The notes: generated by a model not told the origin, from the sequence alone. DNA of 64,000 nucleotides from Hoyosella subflava DQS3-9A1 (GCF_000214175.1 NC_015564.1:1178001-1242000), one strand, 5' to 3'; positions 18,005-27,686 are shown, counted from the first letter of the stretch. Program-made: numbers and translations.

Positions 18005-19861
18005 GTGCCTAGCTTTGCGGACACGACGTTCACCGATCCATCCCGGATCCGGAACTTCTGCATCATCGCGCACATCGACCACGGGAAGTCGACGCTTGCC
18101 GACCGTATGCTGCAGCTCACGGGGGTGGTCGACGCGCGATCAATGCGGGATCAGTACCTCGACCGTATGGATATCGAGCGTGAACGTGGCATCACTATCA
18201 AGGCACAAAATGTGCGTTTGCCGTGGAGCGTAGAAGGCCCTGACGGAACGAAGGACGACTACGTACTCCAGGTAATCGATACCCCCGGGCACGTCGACTT
18301 CACCTATGAGGTGTCCCGCGCGCTCGAGGCGTGCGAAGGCGCGGTTCTGCTTGTTGACGCGGCACAGGGGATCGAAGCACAAACGCTCGCGAACCTGTAC
18401 ATGGCGCTCGACCGTGAACTGGAGATCATCCCGGTTCTTAACAAGATCGATTTGCCTGCCGCTGATCCTGATCGCTACGCGGAAGAGATCGCGCACATCG
18501 TCGATTGCGAGCCTGAGGACGTGCTCCGCGTATCGGGAAAGACGGGTATCGGGGTTACCGAACTTCTGGATGCTGTGGTGAAGAAGGTGCCACCACCGGT
18601 GGGCGACTCGGATGCGCCCGTACGAGCAATGATCTTTGACTCGGTCTATGACACGTACCGCGGCGTCGTCACCTACGTGCGCGTAGTGGACGGCAAGATC
18701 ACGCCACGGGAGAAGATCCTCATGATGTCGACGAAAGCGACACACGATCTGCTCGAAGTGGGCATCATCTCGCCGGATCCCAAACCGTGTGCCGGACTCG
18801 GCGTCGGTGAGGTCGGATATCTCATTACGGGTGTGAAAGATGTTCGCCAGTCACGAGTTGGGGATACGGTTACCGTTGCGCGGAAAGGTGCCTCGGAAGC
18901 GCTGACGGGTTACCGCGACCCAAAGCCGATGGTGTACTCCGGCCTGTACCCAGTCGACGGCTCCGACTATCCGGACCTCCGTGAGGCACTCGACAAGCTG
19001 CAGCTGAATGATGCCGCGCTCACGTACGAGCCGGAGACCTCGGTGGCGCTTGGATTCGGTTTCCGCTGCGGCTTCCTTGGTCTTCTGCACATGGAGATCA
19101 CCCGTGACCGGCTCGAGCGTGAGTTCGGGCTCGACCTGATCTCGACCGCACCCAACGTCGTGTACCGCGTGATCTTGGAAGATGGCGCGGAGACAATCGT
19201 GACCAACCCGTCTGACTGGCCGACAGGGAAGGTCCGGTCGGTCTTCGAGCCTATGGTGAAATGCACGATCATCACGCCGTCAGAGTTCATCGGCCCAGTG
19301 ATGGAACTCTGCCAGTCTCGCCGTGGCGACATGAAGGGCATGGACTATCTTTCGGAGACTCGAGTCGAGATGCGCTACGTGATCCCGATGGCAGAGATCA
19401 TCTTCGATTTCTTCGACGCATTGAAGTCGCGCACTCGGGGTTACGCATCACTCGACTATGAAGAGTCGGGTGAGCAGGAAGCGCAGCTTGTGAAGGTCGA
19501 CATCCTGCTGCAGGGGGAGGCGGTGGATGCGTTCAGTGCGATCGTGCACAAAGACGCCGCGCAAGCCTATGGGAACAAGATGGCCAACAAACTCAAGGAT
19601 CTCATTCCCCGGCAGCAGTATGAAGTCCCGATCCAGGCGGCCATCGGTTCGAAAATCATCGCACGCGAAAATATCCGCGCAATCCGGAAAGATGTTCTGG
19701 CCAAGTGTTATGGCGGTGACATCAGCCGGAAGCGCAAGCTGCTCGAGAAGCAGAAGGAAGGCAAGAAGCGGATGAAGACAATCGGCCGCGTCGACGTCCC
19801 ACAAGAGGCGTTCGTGGCGGCGTTGTCGACGGAGTCTTCAACCGACAAGCCTAAGAAGTAG
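18005..19861 (+). CDS. lepA: Elongation factor 4 (LepA), ribosome-associated GTPase
   Basis: Translational GTPase that acts on stalled or misplaced ribosomes. 618 residues. G1 motif AHIDHGKST (residues 22-30), G3 DTPGHVDF, G4 NKIDLP, then domains II-V and the LepA-specific C-terminal region with basic [19 protein letters not shown] 18005 has AAGGAG upstream and gives the family N-terminus; the frame is open 20 codons further but lacks support. In M. tuberculosis the next genes are lppR and the GH15 gene; here the accessory block begins right after the stop. Confidence 0.97.
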   Translation: MPSFADTTFTDPSRIRNFCIIAHIDHGKSTLADRMLQLTGVVDARSMRDQYLDRMDIERERGITIKAQNVRLPWSVEGPDGTKDDYVLQVIDTPGHVDFTYEVSRALEACEGAVLLVDAAQGIEAQTLANLYMALDRELEIIPVLNKIDLPAADPDRYAEEIAHIVDCEPEDVLRVSGKTGIGVTELLDAVVKKVPPPVGDSDAPVRAMIFDSVYDTYRGVVTYVRVVDGKITPREKILMMSTKATHDLLEVGIISPDPKPCAGLGVGEVGYLITGVKDVRQSRVGDTVTVARKGASEALTGYRDPKPMVYSGLYPVDGSDYPDLREALDKLQLNDAALTYEPETSVALGFGFRCGFLGLLHMEITRDRLEREFGLDLISTAPNVVYRVILEDGAETIVTNPSDWPTGKVRSVFEPMVKCTIITPSEFIGPVMELCQSRRGDMKGMDYLSETRVEMRYVIPMAEIIFDFFDALKSRTRGYASLDYEESGEQEAQLVKVDILLQGEAVDAFSAIVHKDAAQAYGNKMANKLKDLIPRQQYEVPIQAAIGSKIIARENIRAIRKDVLAKCYGGDISRKRKLLEKQKEGKKRMKTIGRVDVPQEAFVAALSTESSTDKPKK

Positions 19862-20440
19862 TCACTGGTGGCCGGTGACGCCACGGAGAAGCCATTCGAG
19901 TCCGGTCGTGAAATTCTGGCGCAAATCGCGCGGCTGTAATCGCGCGGTGGCGTCGGCTTCAACAGAGGACTGGGCAGCCATCGCCGCGAAGCCAATCGTG
20001 TAGACGATCAGCACGCGCTGGGCTTCGCGGGCCGCACCGGCGCCTACCCCGGCCCGCTCGAGGAGTAGCAGCATCTGGTCCCCGAGCCGCCAGGCGTTAC
20101 TGCCGCGCGCGCCTTGCCGGGCAAGGAAGAGCGGGACAAGTTCACCGTGTCGGAGCAATGTGTCGTAGGTGGACGTCATCATCGTGCTCAGTGCCCGCGT
20201 GGCATCTTCCTCAGCGGGGGAGGGAACTGCGGCGAGGACATCGTCGAGCAACTCGTCGATGAGCGCCTGCTTGCTCGATGTGTGGCTGTACAGGGCATTT
20301 GGTGCGACACCGAGCACGCGGGCGATCGCCCGCATGGACAATCCTTCCTGGCCTTGTGCTTTGAGCAGCCCATGGGCGGCATCGAGGATGTCACGCAGGG
20401 TAATGCCTGCCCGTTTCCCGGGCCCTCGGGGTACCGTCAC
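19862..20440 (-). CDS. TetR-family regulator of the adjacent hydrolase gene
   Basis: 192-residue TetR repressor. N-terminal helix-turn-helix around residues 30-60 (LSMRAIARVLGVAPNALYSHTSSKQALID), then a helical ligand domain. The gene is divergent from the alpha/beta hydrolase gene and its GTG start is seven bases downstream of a TACAGT -10 hexamer, which implies a leaderless message. A 37-bp palindrome covers both promoters, so the protein probably represses itself and the hydrolase. Its stop abuts the lepA stop. Inducer unknown, probably a substrate or product of the hydrolase. Confidence 0.85.
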   Translation of the reverse strand: MTVPRGPGKRAGITLRDILDAAHGLLKAQGQEGLSMRAIARVLGVAPNALYSHTSSKQALIDELLDDVLAAVPSPAEEDATRALSTMMTSTYDTLLRHGELVPLFLARQGARGSNAWRLGDQMLLLLERAGVGAGAAREAQRVLIVYTIGFAAMAAQSSVEADATARLQPRDLRQNFTTGLEWLLRGVTGHQ

Positions 20441-20441
20441 C

Positions 20442-20484
20442 TTGCTTACTGTACACCGTCCAGTTACATTGGACGGTGTACAGT
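20442..20484. promoter_or_regulatory. 37-bp palindromic operator with divergent promoters
   Basis: Perfect 15-bp arms at 20448-20462 and 20470-20484 (ACTGTACACCGTCCA and its complement) around a seven-base spacer. On the plus strand, TTGCTT (20442-20447) and TACATT (20465-20470) are 17 bases apart, a good sigma-A promoter for the hydrolase; the operator fills its spacer and start region. On the minus strand TACAGT (20453-20448) sits seven bases before the tetR GTG. A typical autoregulatory TetR site. Confidence 0.8.
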
Positions 20485-20505
20485 TCGTACCTTGAGAGGA
20501 CCAAC

Positions 20506-21333
20506 ATGAACCTACAGCGCGGCATCGCGGCAGGCGTCCCTTACGTGGCGAAGCCCCCTATGAGTGGGACGGCAGAGAATGCGCCTGTGGTGTTCGGCTG
20601 GCATCTCATGGACTCTCCCCGGAGTGAGGTGGCATTCGAGGCCGCTGTCCCGATGGAGGGCCTCGACGCCTGGCGCATCTATCTGGGGCTTCCACTATGC
20701 GGTTCCCGTATGCCAGCGGGTGGTTTCGACGAGATCATGCAACTGGGAATGGAGGACGCGGTCCTCAATCTGCAGGGTCCCATCGCTGACCAGGCTGCGC
20801 GGGAGTTTGCCGATGTCTACCCACTTCTGAGGAAGAAGCTTGGTTTCGGAGACGCCGCGCTCGGCGTGATGGGCGGATCACTGGGTGCTGCGATTGCTTC
20901 CCTCATCATTGCCGAACAAGTCATGCCGGTCCGTGCCGCAGTACTCGTGTCGCCACTCCTGCAATTGCGGGCAGTTGTCGCAGCGATGAGCCGCGTGTAC
21001 GGGATCAACTACGACTGGACTCCCGAAGCGAATCAGGTTGCGGACCGGCTCGATTTCGTTGCGCGTGCGTCGGACTTCGCGCGTGCGGGAGCTCCGCCGG
21101 TCCGCGCCATCCTCGGTGCGGACGACGAACCCGATGGCTTCATCGAACCCGCCGAAAACTTCATTGGCGCACTTCGCTCAGTTTACAACGGAACCCCCAC
21201 TGACCTGCACTTCGTCGACAATATGGCCCATGCGCTCGCCGACGAGCCGGGTTTAGAGGCAGGACCGCAGCTGCCGCACGCCAGCAAAGTAGACGCTCTG
21301 GCTGTGGAGTGGTTCGCGCAGCACCTGCGCTAG
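20506..21333 (+). CDS. Alpha/beta hydrolase, TetR-controlled
   Basis: 275-residue alpha/beta hydrolase. Nucleophile elbow GVMGGSLGAA with Ser125, a likely acid in ILGADDEPDGF and His in FVDNMAHALADE. No signal peptide. ATG 20506 has GAGAGGA seven bases upstream. The preceding TetR gene and palindromic operator point to control by its own substrate. Ends convergently with a four-base overlap into phzF. The substrate cannot be read from the sequence; a small ester or thioester is likely. Confidence 0.8.
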   Translation: MNLQRGIAAGVPYVAKPPMSGTAENAPVVFGWHLMDSPRSEVAFEAAVPMEGLDAWRIYLGLPLCGSRMPAGGFDEIMQLGMEDAVLNLQGPIADQAAREFADVYPLLRKKLGFGDAALGVMGGSLGAAIASLIIAEQVMPVRAAVLVSPLLQLRAVVAAMSRVYGINYDWTPEANQVADRLDFVARASDFARAGAPPVRAILGADDEPDGFIEPAENFIGALRSVYNGTPTDLHFVDNMAHALADEPGLEAGPQLPHASKVDALAVEWFAQHLR

Positions 21334-22115
21334 CTGAGCTCGCCCGACATGACGGTGACCGCGTCGCCACCGATCATTACCCGGCCAGGGGTCTGCAGAC
21401 GCAAGTACACGTCACCTCCACGGACAGAACACTGGCGCGCGAGAAGCTCAGATCGCTCGAGCCGCTCCGCCCAGAAGGGCGCGAGAACGGTGTGCGCGCT
21501 CCCGGTCACGGGATCTTCAGGCACCCCCACCGACGGTGCGAAGAATCGGGAAACGAAGTCGTACTCAGGTGAACCTGCAGCCGTGACGATAACCCCCCGC
21601 GCGTGGATATGCTTCAGCAGCGCGAGGTCGGGTGTGAGGTCACGCACCGTCTCCGCGTCGGGCAGTTCCGCCAGCAGGTCACCCGTGGCTCCGGACCAGA
21701 CACCCACAGGTTTCACGCCCAGAGCGTCAGCGAGGCTTGGCGGTTCTTCAGCGGGCACCGGGGCCGCGGACGGGAAGTCCATCCAGTAACGGCCGTCCGT
21801 GTTGGTGACGACGAGTTCTCCACTGCGAGTGAAGAATCTGAGCGGACCAACCGAGGTTTCACCGGCAAGAACGTGCGCCGTCGCGAGCGTCGCATGCCCG
21901 CAAAGGTCCACCTCTGTGGTCGGCGTGAACCATCTCAGCTCCCACCCGGCATGGTCCGCCAGGTGACGGGCGAATGCTGTTTCGGAAAGATTGAACTCCG
22001 CCGCTACCTGCTGCGCCCACGCGTCCTCGTACTTCTGGTCCATGAGGACAACGGCCGCGGGATTTCCCGCGAACGGGCGGGAGGTGAAAGCGTCAACAAT
22101 CCAGAACGGTGGCAT
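21330..22115 (-). CDS. PhzF-family isomerase/epimerase
   Basis: 261 residues of the PhzF/DapF-like fold. The N-terminus WIVDAFTSRPFAGNPAAVVL is the family signature and the catalytic Glu falls at residue 45 in NLSETAF, as in PhzF. TEVDLCGHATLATAHVL and EDPVTGSAHTVLAPFW are the other conserved blocks. Cytosolic; the reaction is unknown since no phenazine genes are present. It follows the aldehyde dehydrogenase gene by 150 bases on the same strand, but hairpins in that gap suggest it is a separate unit. Confidence 0.85.
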   Translation of the reverse strand: MPPFWIVDAFTSRPFAGNPAAVVLMDQKYEDAWAQQVAAEFNLSETAFARHLADHAGWELRWFTPTTEVDLCGHATLATAHVLAGETSVGPLRFFTRSGELVVTNTDGRYWMDFPSAAPVPAEEPPSLADALGVKPVGVWSGATGDLLAELPDAETVRDLTPDLALLKHIHARGVIVTAAGSPEYDFVSRFFAPSVGVPEDPVTGSAHTVLAPFWAERLERSELLARQCSVRGGDVYLRLQTPGRVMIGGDAVTVMSGELS

Positions 22116-22180
22116 CCGACAAGCCTATCGGGGTTGATAGATGTTCAATGCGTCCGAGATATGCCGATGCGATGTCGCCG

Positions 22181-22240
22181 CCGGGGCTCTGGCTGCGCCC
22201 CGGACCTACAAGAACCCCAGACCTCACGGACGCCCTGGGG
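22181..22240 (-). terminator. Possible terminator hairpins after the oxidoreductase operon
   Basis: Two GC hairpins in the gap between the aldehyde dehydrogenase and phzF genes: CCGGGGC/GCCCCGG at 22181-22187 and 22197-22203, and CCCCAG/CTGGGG at 22215-22220 and 22235-22240. Neither has a clear T tract, so termination is only likely. Confidence 0.35.
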
Positions 22241-22265
22241 AGGCTTCGCTATCCGACGGTCGAGA

Positions 22266-23783
22266 CTACTTCCGGCCGAACATCAAAACCAGCAGGCGTT
22301 CGAATGCGCGGGACCTTCTTGCCGAATTCGGAAACATGGTGAGCTCGTGGGAAGGTGCGAAACGGGTGGTGAGGATGGTGTGGGTATCACAGTATTTGCG
22401 AATGCCCTGTGCTCCGTGACGACCGCCGAGGCCGGATTCGCGCGAACCGGCGAAGGGTACTTCCTGTGCCAGATAGCTCATGATTGCATCATTGATCCAG
22501 GTGTTTCCTGCGACAAGTCGGCGTGCTAGCCCTTCGGCCTTCCCGATGTCTCGCGTGAAAATGCTTGATCCCAGACCGTATGTGCTCTCGTTCGCGAAAT
22601 GAATCGCTTCATCCGCGTCGGAGACCTTCATGATCGGCAAGAGGGGCCCGAAGGTTTCCTCCGTCATGCATTTCATTGTGTGATCGACATCGACGAGGAC
22701 GGTCGGTTCGAAGAACCTGCCTGGCCCACGTCCGGGATTTCCGCCGACAAGTATTCGGGCGCCCTTCTCAAGCGCGTCATCTACATGGCTCTGAATGACA
22801 TCCATTTGGGCGGGGTACGTAATAGCGCCGACATCGACGGTGCCGTAGCCACCCGGTAAGCCCTGAAGTAACGCAGCTACCTTCTTGACGACCTTGTCGA
22901 CGAACAACTCGTAGGCAGACTCCTCGACATACACGCGTTCGACGGCCATGCATATCTGGCCAGAGTTGCGCATCGACCACTCGACGGCGATGTTTGCAGC
23001 GCGTTCAAGGTTCGCGTCGGCAAGGACGATCATTGGGTCTTTTCCCCCGAGTTCGACGGAGCAGGGGATTAGCCGTTCGCCGCACCGAGACGCGATCTGG
23101 CGTCCGGTGCGAGTCGAACCCGTGAACTGAATCATGTCGGCACGGTCGACGAGCGATGCCCCTGTTGCCCCTCCGCCGGAGGCTGCTACTATCACGCCTT
23201 GCGGGAATCCGACCTCGAGCGCGCCCTGAACTACGTACTGAACAGCGAGAGGTGCGTACTCACTGGGCTTGATCACAACAGAGTTGCCGGCCATCAACGC
23301 GGGCAGCGCATCACCGATACTGAGGGTGAGAGGATAGTTCCACGGTGCAATAACACCCACGACGCCCAGTGGCCGGTAATGTACTGTGATTTTTTTGCCC
23401 AGCACAAGAGGTGAGTGTGTGCGCGGAGACTCGGGGGCGAGATACTTGGCAGCGTTCTTAGCCCAGAATCCCATCGAGTCAGCGATATAGAAAACCTCGG
23501 CAAGTAGCGCATCTTCCCGTGTTTTTCCATTCTCGGCAACGATAAGGTCAATTATGTGCTCGCGATGCTGGATGAACCAGGATCTCCAGGCTCGCACCAG
23601 TCGTGCGCGTTGGCTGAAATCCATTGCCGCCCATTGCGGCTGCGCGGATCGGGCACGAGCTACCAAATCCTGAACATCCTCGGCGTTCATATTTCTGATG
23701 CTGCACAGCACTTCGCCTGTCGCAGGGTTCTCAACTTGGATCATTGTTCCGCTCTGGGAATCGATCTCAGAGATAGAAGTCAT
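22266..23783 (-). CDS. NAD(P)-dependent aldehyde dehydrogenase
   Basis: 505-residue ALDH-superfamily enzyme oxidising an aldehyde to the acid. Catalytic Cys278 in NSGQICMAVERVYV, general base Glu244 in VELGGKDP, Asn149 in APWNYPL, and the cofactor GSTRTGR loop. Closest in style to succinate-semialdehyde/long-chain types, but specificity is not readable. ATG 23783 overlaps the stop of the upstream GMC oxidoreductase gene (ATGA), so translation is coupled. Fits as the step after the alcohol-oxidising enzyme. Confidence 0.9.
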   Translation of the reverse strand: MTSISEIDSQSGTMIQVENPATGEVLCSIRNMNAEDVQDLVARARSAQPQWAAMDFSQRARLVRAWRSWFIQHREHIIDLIVAENGKTREDALLAEVFYIADSMGFWAKNAAKYLAPESPRTHSPLVLGKKITVHYRPLGVVGVIAPWNYPLTLSIGDALPALMAGNSVVIKPSEYAPLAVQYVVQGALEVGFPQGVIVAASGGGATGASLVDRADMIQFTGSTRTGRQIASRCGERLIPCSVELGGKDPMIVLADANLERAANIAVEWSMRNSGQICMAVERVYVEESAYELFVDKVVKKVAALLQGLPGGYGTVDVGAITYPAQMDVIQSHVDDALEKGARILVGGNPGRGPGRFFEPTVLVDVDHTMKCMTEETFGPLLPIMKVSDADEAIHFANESTYGLGSSIFTRDIGKAEGLARRLVAGNTWINDAIMSYLAQEVPFAGSRESGLGGRHGAQGIRKYCDTHTILTTRFAPSHELTMFPNSARRSRAFERLLVLMFGRK

Positions 23784-25411
23784 TCCGCTCCCGCCTCCCG
23801 CGCGACTGTAAGGCCAGATGAAGCATCGAGGTCCTCGTGCCGGGCAAAAGCGGCGCATCGTTCGCCGATCATGATAGTGGCGGCGTTCGTATTGCCCCGG
23901 ATGATGGTCGGCATAACAGATGCATCGGCCACCCGTAAGCCGTCAATGCCGTGGACCTTCAGGTTCGCGTCGACAACACCAGTTTCCGGTGAACCGATTC
24001 GAGCCGAGCATGAGGGATGGTACGTGTGCTGGACGGACGTGCGTATCCAAGCGGCTATCTCGTCCCGCGTCCGCACAGAGGTGCCGGGTGTGATCTCGGT
24101 TCCGAGGACCTCACGTGCCGGAGCTGCGGCCGCGATCTCTCGTGCGAGCGTGACGGCATCGACCATCTCATCCATTTCTGATCGGTCGGCTAGCATGTTG
24201 TAGCTGACCGCAGGTTTACGTCCTGGGTCGGCGCTGCGGATCCGAACGGTCCCCCGGCTGCGCGGCGCGATGTAAGACATTGCGATGGTCGCGGCCGGTC
24301 TATCCCAGGACATCGCACCGTGGTTGTAGAAGAAACCGGGAGCAAACAGTACCTGGAAATTCGGGGCGGGCATCGAGGAATCGGTGCGGAAATGCCCACC
24401 AGCTTCTGCAACGTTGCTCGTGAGCTTGCCGCGCCTGTGCCTCAGCCATGTGACCAGGTGCCGAGGGTTCTCCGCGTCGAACAAACCGACCTGCCCCTCC
24501 TTTAGCTCATGCGTAAGGTAAACCAGCGGATGCTCCATCAAGTGAAGCCCGACTGCGGGCAGATCTTCGATTGGCTTCACCCCGACCGAGCGCAGATATG
24601 GAGCCGGTCCGATACCGGAATGTTGGAGCAGCGCCGGAGTGTTGAATGCTCCGGCTGCGAGGATCACCTCGCTTTTCGCCAGCAGTCGCTGGAGATTTCC
24701 TTTCCTATCGGTTGTTTCGACCCCCGCGGCGCGGCCATGTTTTATCAGAATTTTCGTAGCGAGGGTCCTCGTTCGGATGGTGAGGTTGGGTCGTCGGCCC
24801 GCCCTTAGATACGCATCCATTGCGCTGCAACGCATCCCCTTGCGCTGGGTGACCTGAAACTGGCCTACACCTTCTTGAGTGGCGCCATTGAAGTCGTCGT
24901 TCCGGTCTACCTTTAACGCTTGCTCTGCAGCGTCGATGAGGGCCGAACTGACTGGGTCAAGGTTAGGAATTCTGGTGACGTTCAGCGGGCCTGCTGTGCC
25001 GTGAAAGCCGTTGCTAAACTGCTCGTTGTGTTCTGCGCGCCGGAAGTAGGGCAGGACGTCCTCGTACGACCATCCATCCGCCCCGTCTGCCGCCCACTGA
25101 TCGTAGTCCTCACGATTTCCCCGGATGTAGATCATCGCGTTCATCGAGCTGCTCCCACCGAGCACCTTGCCTCTGGGGGAGAAGATGCGGCGACCATTCA
25201 GATGTGCCTCTGGTTCCGTCCAATAGTCCCAATCAAGTTTCGAATGGAACTGCTTGGCGAAGGCGGCAGGCGCCACTACTTCCAGCCTGCGGTTCGACCC
25301 GCCCGCTTCGATCAGTAAAACCCGGGCAGCCCGATCCTCGGTGAGCCTCCCGGCCACTGCGCAGCCACCGGATCCAGCACCAACAATGATGTAGTCGTAT
25401 TGCTCTGACAT
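23780..25411 (-). CDS. GMC-family FAD-dependent alcohol oxidoreductase
   Basis: 543-residue glucose-methanol-choline oxidoreductase, like choline or long-chain alcohol dehydrogenases. N-terminal FAD fold YDYIIVGAGSGGCAVAGRL (GAGSGG at 11-16), second GMC signature GGSSSMNAMIYIRG, and the C-terminal active-site region with His in HTYHPSCSARIG and NTNAATIMIGE. No signal peptide. Its ATG shares a base with the monooxygenase stop (TAATG), so the three genes are one operon. Likely turns a primary alcohol into the aldehyde used by the next enzyme. Confidence 0.9.
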   Translation of the reverse strand: MSEQYDYIIVGAGSGGCAVAGRLTEDRAARVLLIEAGGSNRRLEVVAPAAFAKQFHSKLDWDYWTEPEAHLNGRRIFSPRGKVLGGSSSMNAMIYIRGNREDYDQWAADGADGWSYEDVLPYFRRAEHNEQFSNGFHGTAGPLNVTRIPNLDPVSSALIDAAEQALKVDRNDDFNGATQEGVGQFQVTQRKGMRCSAMDAYLRAGRRPNLTIRTRTLATKILIKHGRAAGVETTDRKGNLQRLLAKSEVILAAGAFNTPALLQHSGIGPAPYLRSVGVKPIEDLPAVGLHLMEHPLVYLTHELKEGQVGLFDAENPRHLVTWLRHRRGKLTSNVAEAGGHFRTDSSMPAPNFQVLFAPGFFYNHGAMSWDRPAATIAMSYIAPRSRGTVRIRSADPGRKPAVSYNMLADRSEMDEMVDAVTLAREIAAAAPAREVLGTEITPGTSVRTRDEIAAWIRTSVQHTYHPSCSARIGSPETGVVDANLKVHGIDGLRVADASVMPTIIRGNTNAATIMIGERCAAFARHEDLDASSGLTVAREAGAE

Positions 25412-27087
25412 TAGTTCTCCGTACGCGTTGAAGAAGTTCGCGGCTGCTCAGGGTGAGAAGCGGATCTCGAGGAATAGTGATCGCCGTAGAGGCTTCGTAG
25501 CGTGATTCTTGGGCGCTCCAACCCTTCGCTTCCCGCTCGGATTGATGCGTGCGTTCGCGCCGCTGACGTCACCCTGTATTCGTAGTCGTCCAGAGAGAAC
25601 GTGCGCGCGGCCGCCCACGCCTCGCGAGTGGACGTCGGACGGACGAAGGTGGTGTCACCGTGGCCGTCGTAGTAGTAACTATTTGCCGAGTCGCAGTTGC
25701 CGAGGGCCCACAGTGACCGGGTCATTCGCTGTTGCGCGAACTTTGTCCATCTATCCGCCGCCTCCTCACGCACTTCAACAGAAGTCGCTCTGCGGTTGCG
25801 AGCCTCCCTGATTACACGCGTAATATGCGTAGTGGCGGTTTCAACAAGATCATGCCATGTTCCGCCCACCCATCCGTACGGACCGAATATGATGAAGTGG
25901 TTTGGTAATCCTGGGAGCGAAACACTTTCGTACGAGCGGGCCCGGTTCTCGGCATAAAATGTCGCGAGATCAAAGCCGTTCCTGCCGCGGACCGGGTTTT
26001 CAATGTAGTTAGTGGGGTCCGTCGCCACACAGAAACCCGTGGCGAGGATGAGTACGTCGACCGTGCGCTCTTGCCCATCCGATGTTGTAATCCCGCTCGG
26101 CGTAACTCGGCTTATCGGGCCGGTGATGAGTTCGACATTCGTCCGGTTAAACGTTCTGAGGTAGGTGTTTGAAGTTGCGGGACGCTTACAGCCAAAATCG
26201 TAGTCTGGTGTAAGCCGTCGGCGGGTGCGCTCGTCTCGAACTTGCATCCGGTACCAGACCCCGCGAAGCAGACGTGTGCCGGTGCGGTTAACCTGGACCA
26301 ATTTTTCATGTTTTAGTGCAATACCCGTAAGGAACGCCTCCATCGCGCGGGCAGAGCCGTTTCGCGCGAGCCGCCGGGCTGGGGGAAAGGCGTGGAATAT
26401 GGTGGTCGCAACCCGCGGAATTGCGAAATCCGGTTTTGGGGTTACCCAAATCGGGGTGCGTTGGTAAACGTCGAGCCTAGCTACCCTCTGTGCGATTTCA
26501 GGAACTATCTGTACAGCGCTCGCACCAGTGCCGATGATGGCGACGCGCTTACCTGATAGGTCGACGCTGTGATCCCACGAGGTGGACTGCAGAACCGTAC
26601 CCGTGAATTCTGTCAACCCGTCGATCGCGGGGGGCTTGGGCCGAATAAACGGTCCGATGGCGCTGATCACGAACCGCGCGGTCACGGTCTGGCCACCCAC
26701 GGTCAAGCGCCAGAATTGCGCCTCTTCGTCCCATTCGCGGGAGGTAACCTCGCAGTTTAGGCGGACGTAAGCCCGAATGCCGTATCGTTCTGCGCACGAA
26801 TCGATGTAAGCCTTCACCTCAGCCCCCTTGGCGAAGATGCGGGACCAATCAGGCTTCAGATGAAATGAAAATTGGTAGCCATGTGATGGCACGTCGACGC
26901 CGACGCCAGGGTAGGTGTTGTCGCGCCATGTGCCGCCGATGTCCGGTCCGCGCTCGAACAGAACAAAATCTTCAATGCCGGCGCGCTGCAGCGCGATTGC
27001 GGTGCCGATGCCGCTGATTCCAGCCCCGATGATCACAATCTCATGGTCGGGCAGCTGTAGCTGACTAGATGCGCTTGTAGTTGTCAC
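25411..27087 (-). CDS. Flavin-binding monooxygenase, Baeyer-Villiger-like
   Basis: 558-residue two-Rossmann flavoprotein: FAD site GAGISG (21-26), GGTWRDNTYPGVGVDVPS, and NADPH site GTGASA (186-191). This is the layout of Baeyer-Villiger monooxygenases, which insert oxygen beside a ketone to give an ester. The fingerprint F-x-G-x3-H-x3-W-D reads FTGTVLQSTSWD at 161-172, with Gln167 where His is usual. GTG 27087 has GGAGAG upstream; longer in-frame starts run into the promoter region. First gene of the operon with GMC and aldehyde dehydrogenases. Substrate unknown. Confidence 0.85.
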   Translation of the reverse strand: MTTTSASSQLQLPDHEIVIIGAGISGIGTAIALQRAGIEDFVLFERGPDIGGTWRDNTYPGVGVDVPSHGYQFSFHLKPDWSRIFAKGAEVKAYIDSCAERYGIRAYVRLNCEVTSREWDEEAQFWRLTVGGQTVTARFVISAIGPFIRPKPPAIDGLTEFTGTVLQSTSWDHSVDLSGKRVAIIGTGASAVQIVPEIAQRVARLDVYQRTPIWVTPKPDFAIPRVATTIFHAFPPARRLARNGSARAMEAFLTGIALKHEKLVQVNRTGTRLLRGVWYRMQVRDERTRRRLTPDYDFGCKRPATSNTYLRTFNRTNVELITGPISRVTPSGITTSDGQERTVDVLILATGFCVATDPTNYIENPVRGRNGFDLATFYAENRARSYESVSLPGLPNHFIIFGPYGWVGGTWHDLVETATTHITRVIREARNRRATSVEVREEAADRWTKFAQQRMTRSLWALGNCDSANSYYYDGHGDTTFVRPTSTREAWAAARTFSLDDYEYRVTSAARTHASIRAGSEGLERPRITLRSLYGDHYSSRSASHPEQPRTSSTRTEN

Positions 27088-27145
27088 GCGCTCTCCATCC
27101 TCGCTGAGTGTTGGGACAACCCTAGATCGAAGATTGTCGTTTGTC

Positions 27146-27199
27146 GAGACGAAGCGACAAAACAGTCTCATTGACTAATGATGCACGCTCGGGTTTGAT
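27146..27199 (+). promoter_or_regulatory. Rieske-gene promoter and shared regulon operator
   Basis: TTGACT (27171-27176) and TTTGAT (27194-27199) are 17 bases apart and face the Rieske gene. Directly upstream is the palindrome GAGAC-N14-GTCTC at 27146-27169, containing the shared 22-bp motif at 27147-27168. The inner repeat TTTGTCG/CGACAAA (27140-27146, 27155-27161) overlaps it. The site also precedes the divergent monooxygenase operon, whose likely promoter (TTGTCG-N17-ACAATC on the minus strand) it covers. It may control both directions. Confidence 0.5.
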
Positions 27200-27240
27200 T
27201 GAAGACGTGCAACACCAGCGAGGACGACGATGGAGGTGGC

Positions 27241-27639
27241 ATGACGAAGCCGGTGCGTACTGCGTGGCATGCGTTTGAGCGAGTGGTATTTCGGCGTGGG
27301 GCTAGGTTTGATGGCACGCGTCAGAGCGGCCACGGCCTCCCGCTAGGTACCGACGCGGAGGTGCTAATGGTCGGCAATCAACGCGTCGGCATTTTCCATG
27401 ACAAAGCGGGCCGGACCCACCTCGTCACGGCTGTGTGCACCCACGCTGACTGGCCGCTCGATTTTTGTCGTTCATCGCAAACGTGGGAGTGTCCGCGGCA
27501 TGGGGCACGGTTTGCTGTCGACGGTAGCGTCATCGACGGTCCGGTCTCACGCCCTCTCGATGCGGTGAGTATTCCCACTGCACAGTGGGAAAACCTTCCC
27601 CCGGACGAACTGTGCGAACGTTTGAGGCGTGAGCAATGA
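27241..27639 (+). CDS. Stand-alone Rieske [2Fe-2S] protein
   Basis: 132 residues from ATG 27241, preceded by GGAGG; an upstream in-frame ATG at 27199 overlaps the promoter. The Rieske cluster ligands are clear: C66-T-H68 and C84-P-R-H87, a C-x-H-x15-C-x2-H spacing. No oxygenase catalytic domain and no membrane anchor, so it is a ferredoxin-type electron carrier or a small subunit. Divergent from the flavin monooxygenase operon with a shared operator. A partner such as the MpaB-family oxygenase or an oxygenase elsewhere is possible. Confidence 0.8.
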   Translation: MTKPVRTAWHAFERVVFRRGARFDGTRQSGHGLPLGTDAEVLMVGNQRVGIFHDKAGRTHLVTAVCTHADWPLDFCRSSQTWECPRHGARFAVDGSVIDGPVSRPLDAVSIPTAQWENLPPDELCERLRREQ

Positions 27640-27686
27640 GGCGCCATTCTGCCAGGCCCTCCTGCGGGGCGCGGACAACGCTGTTA

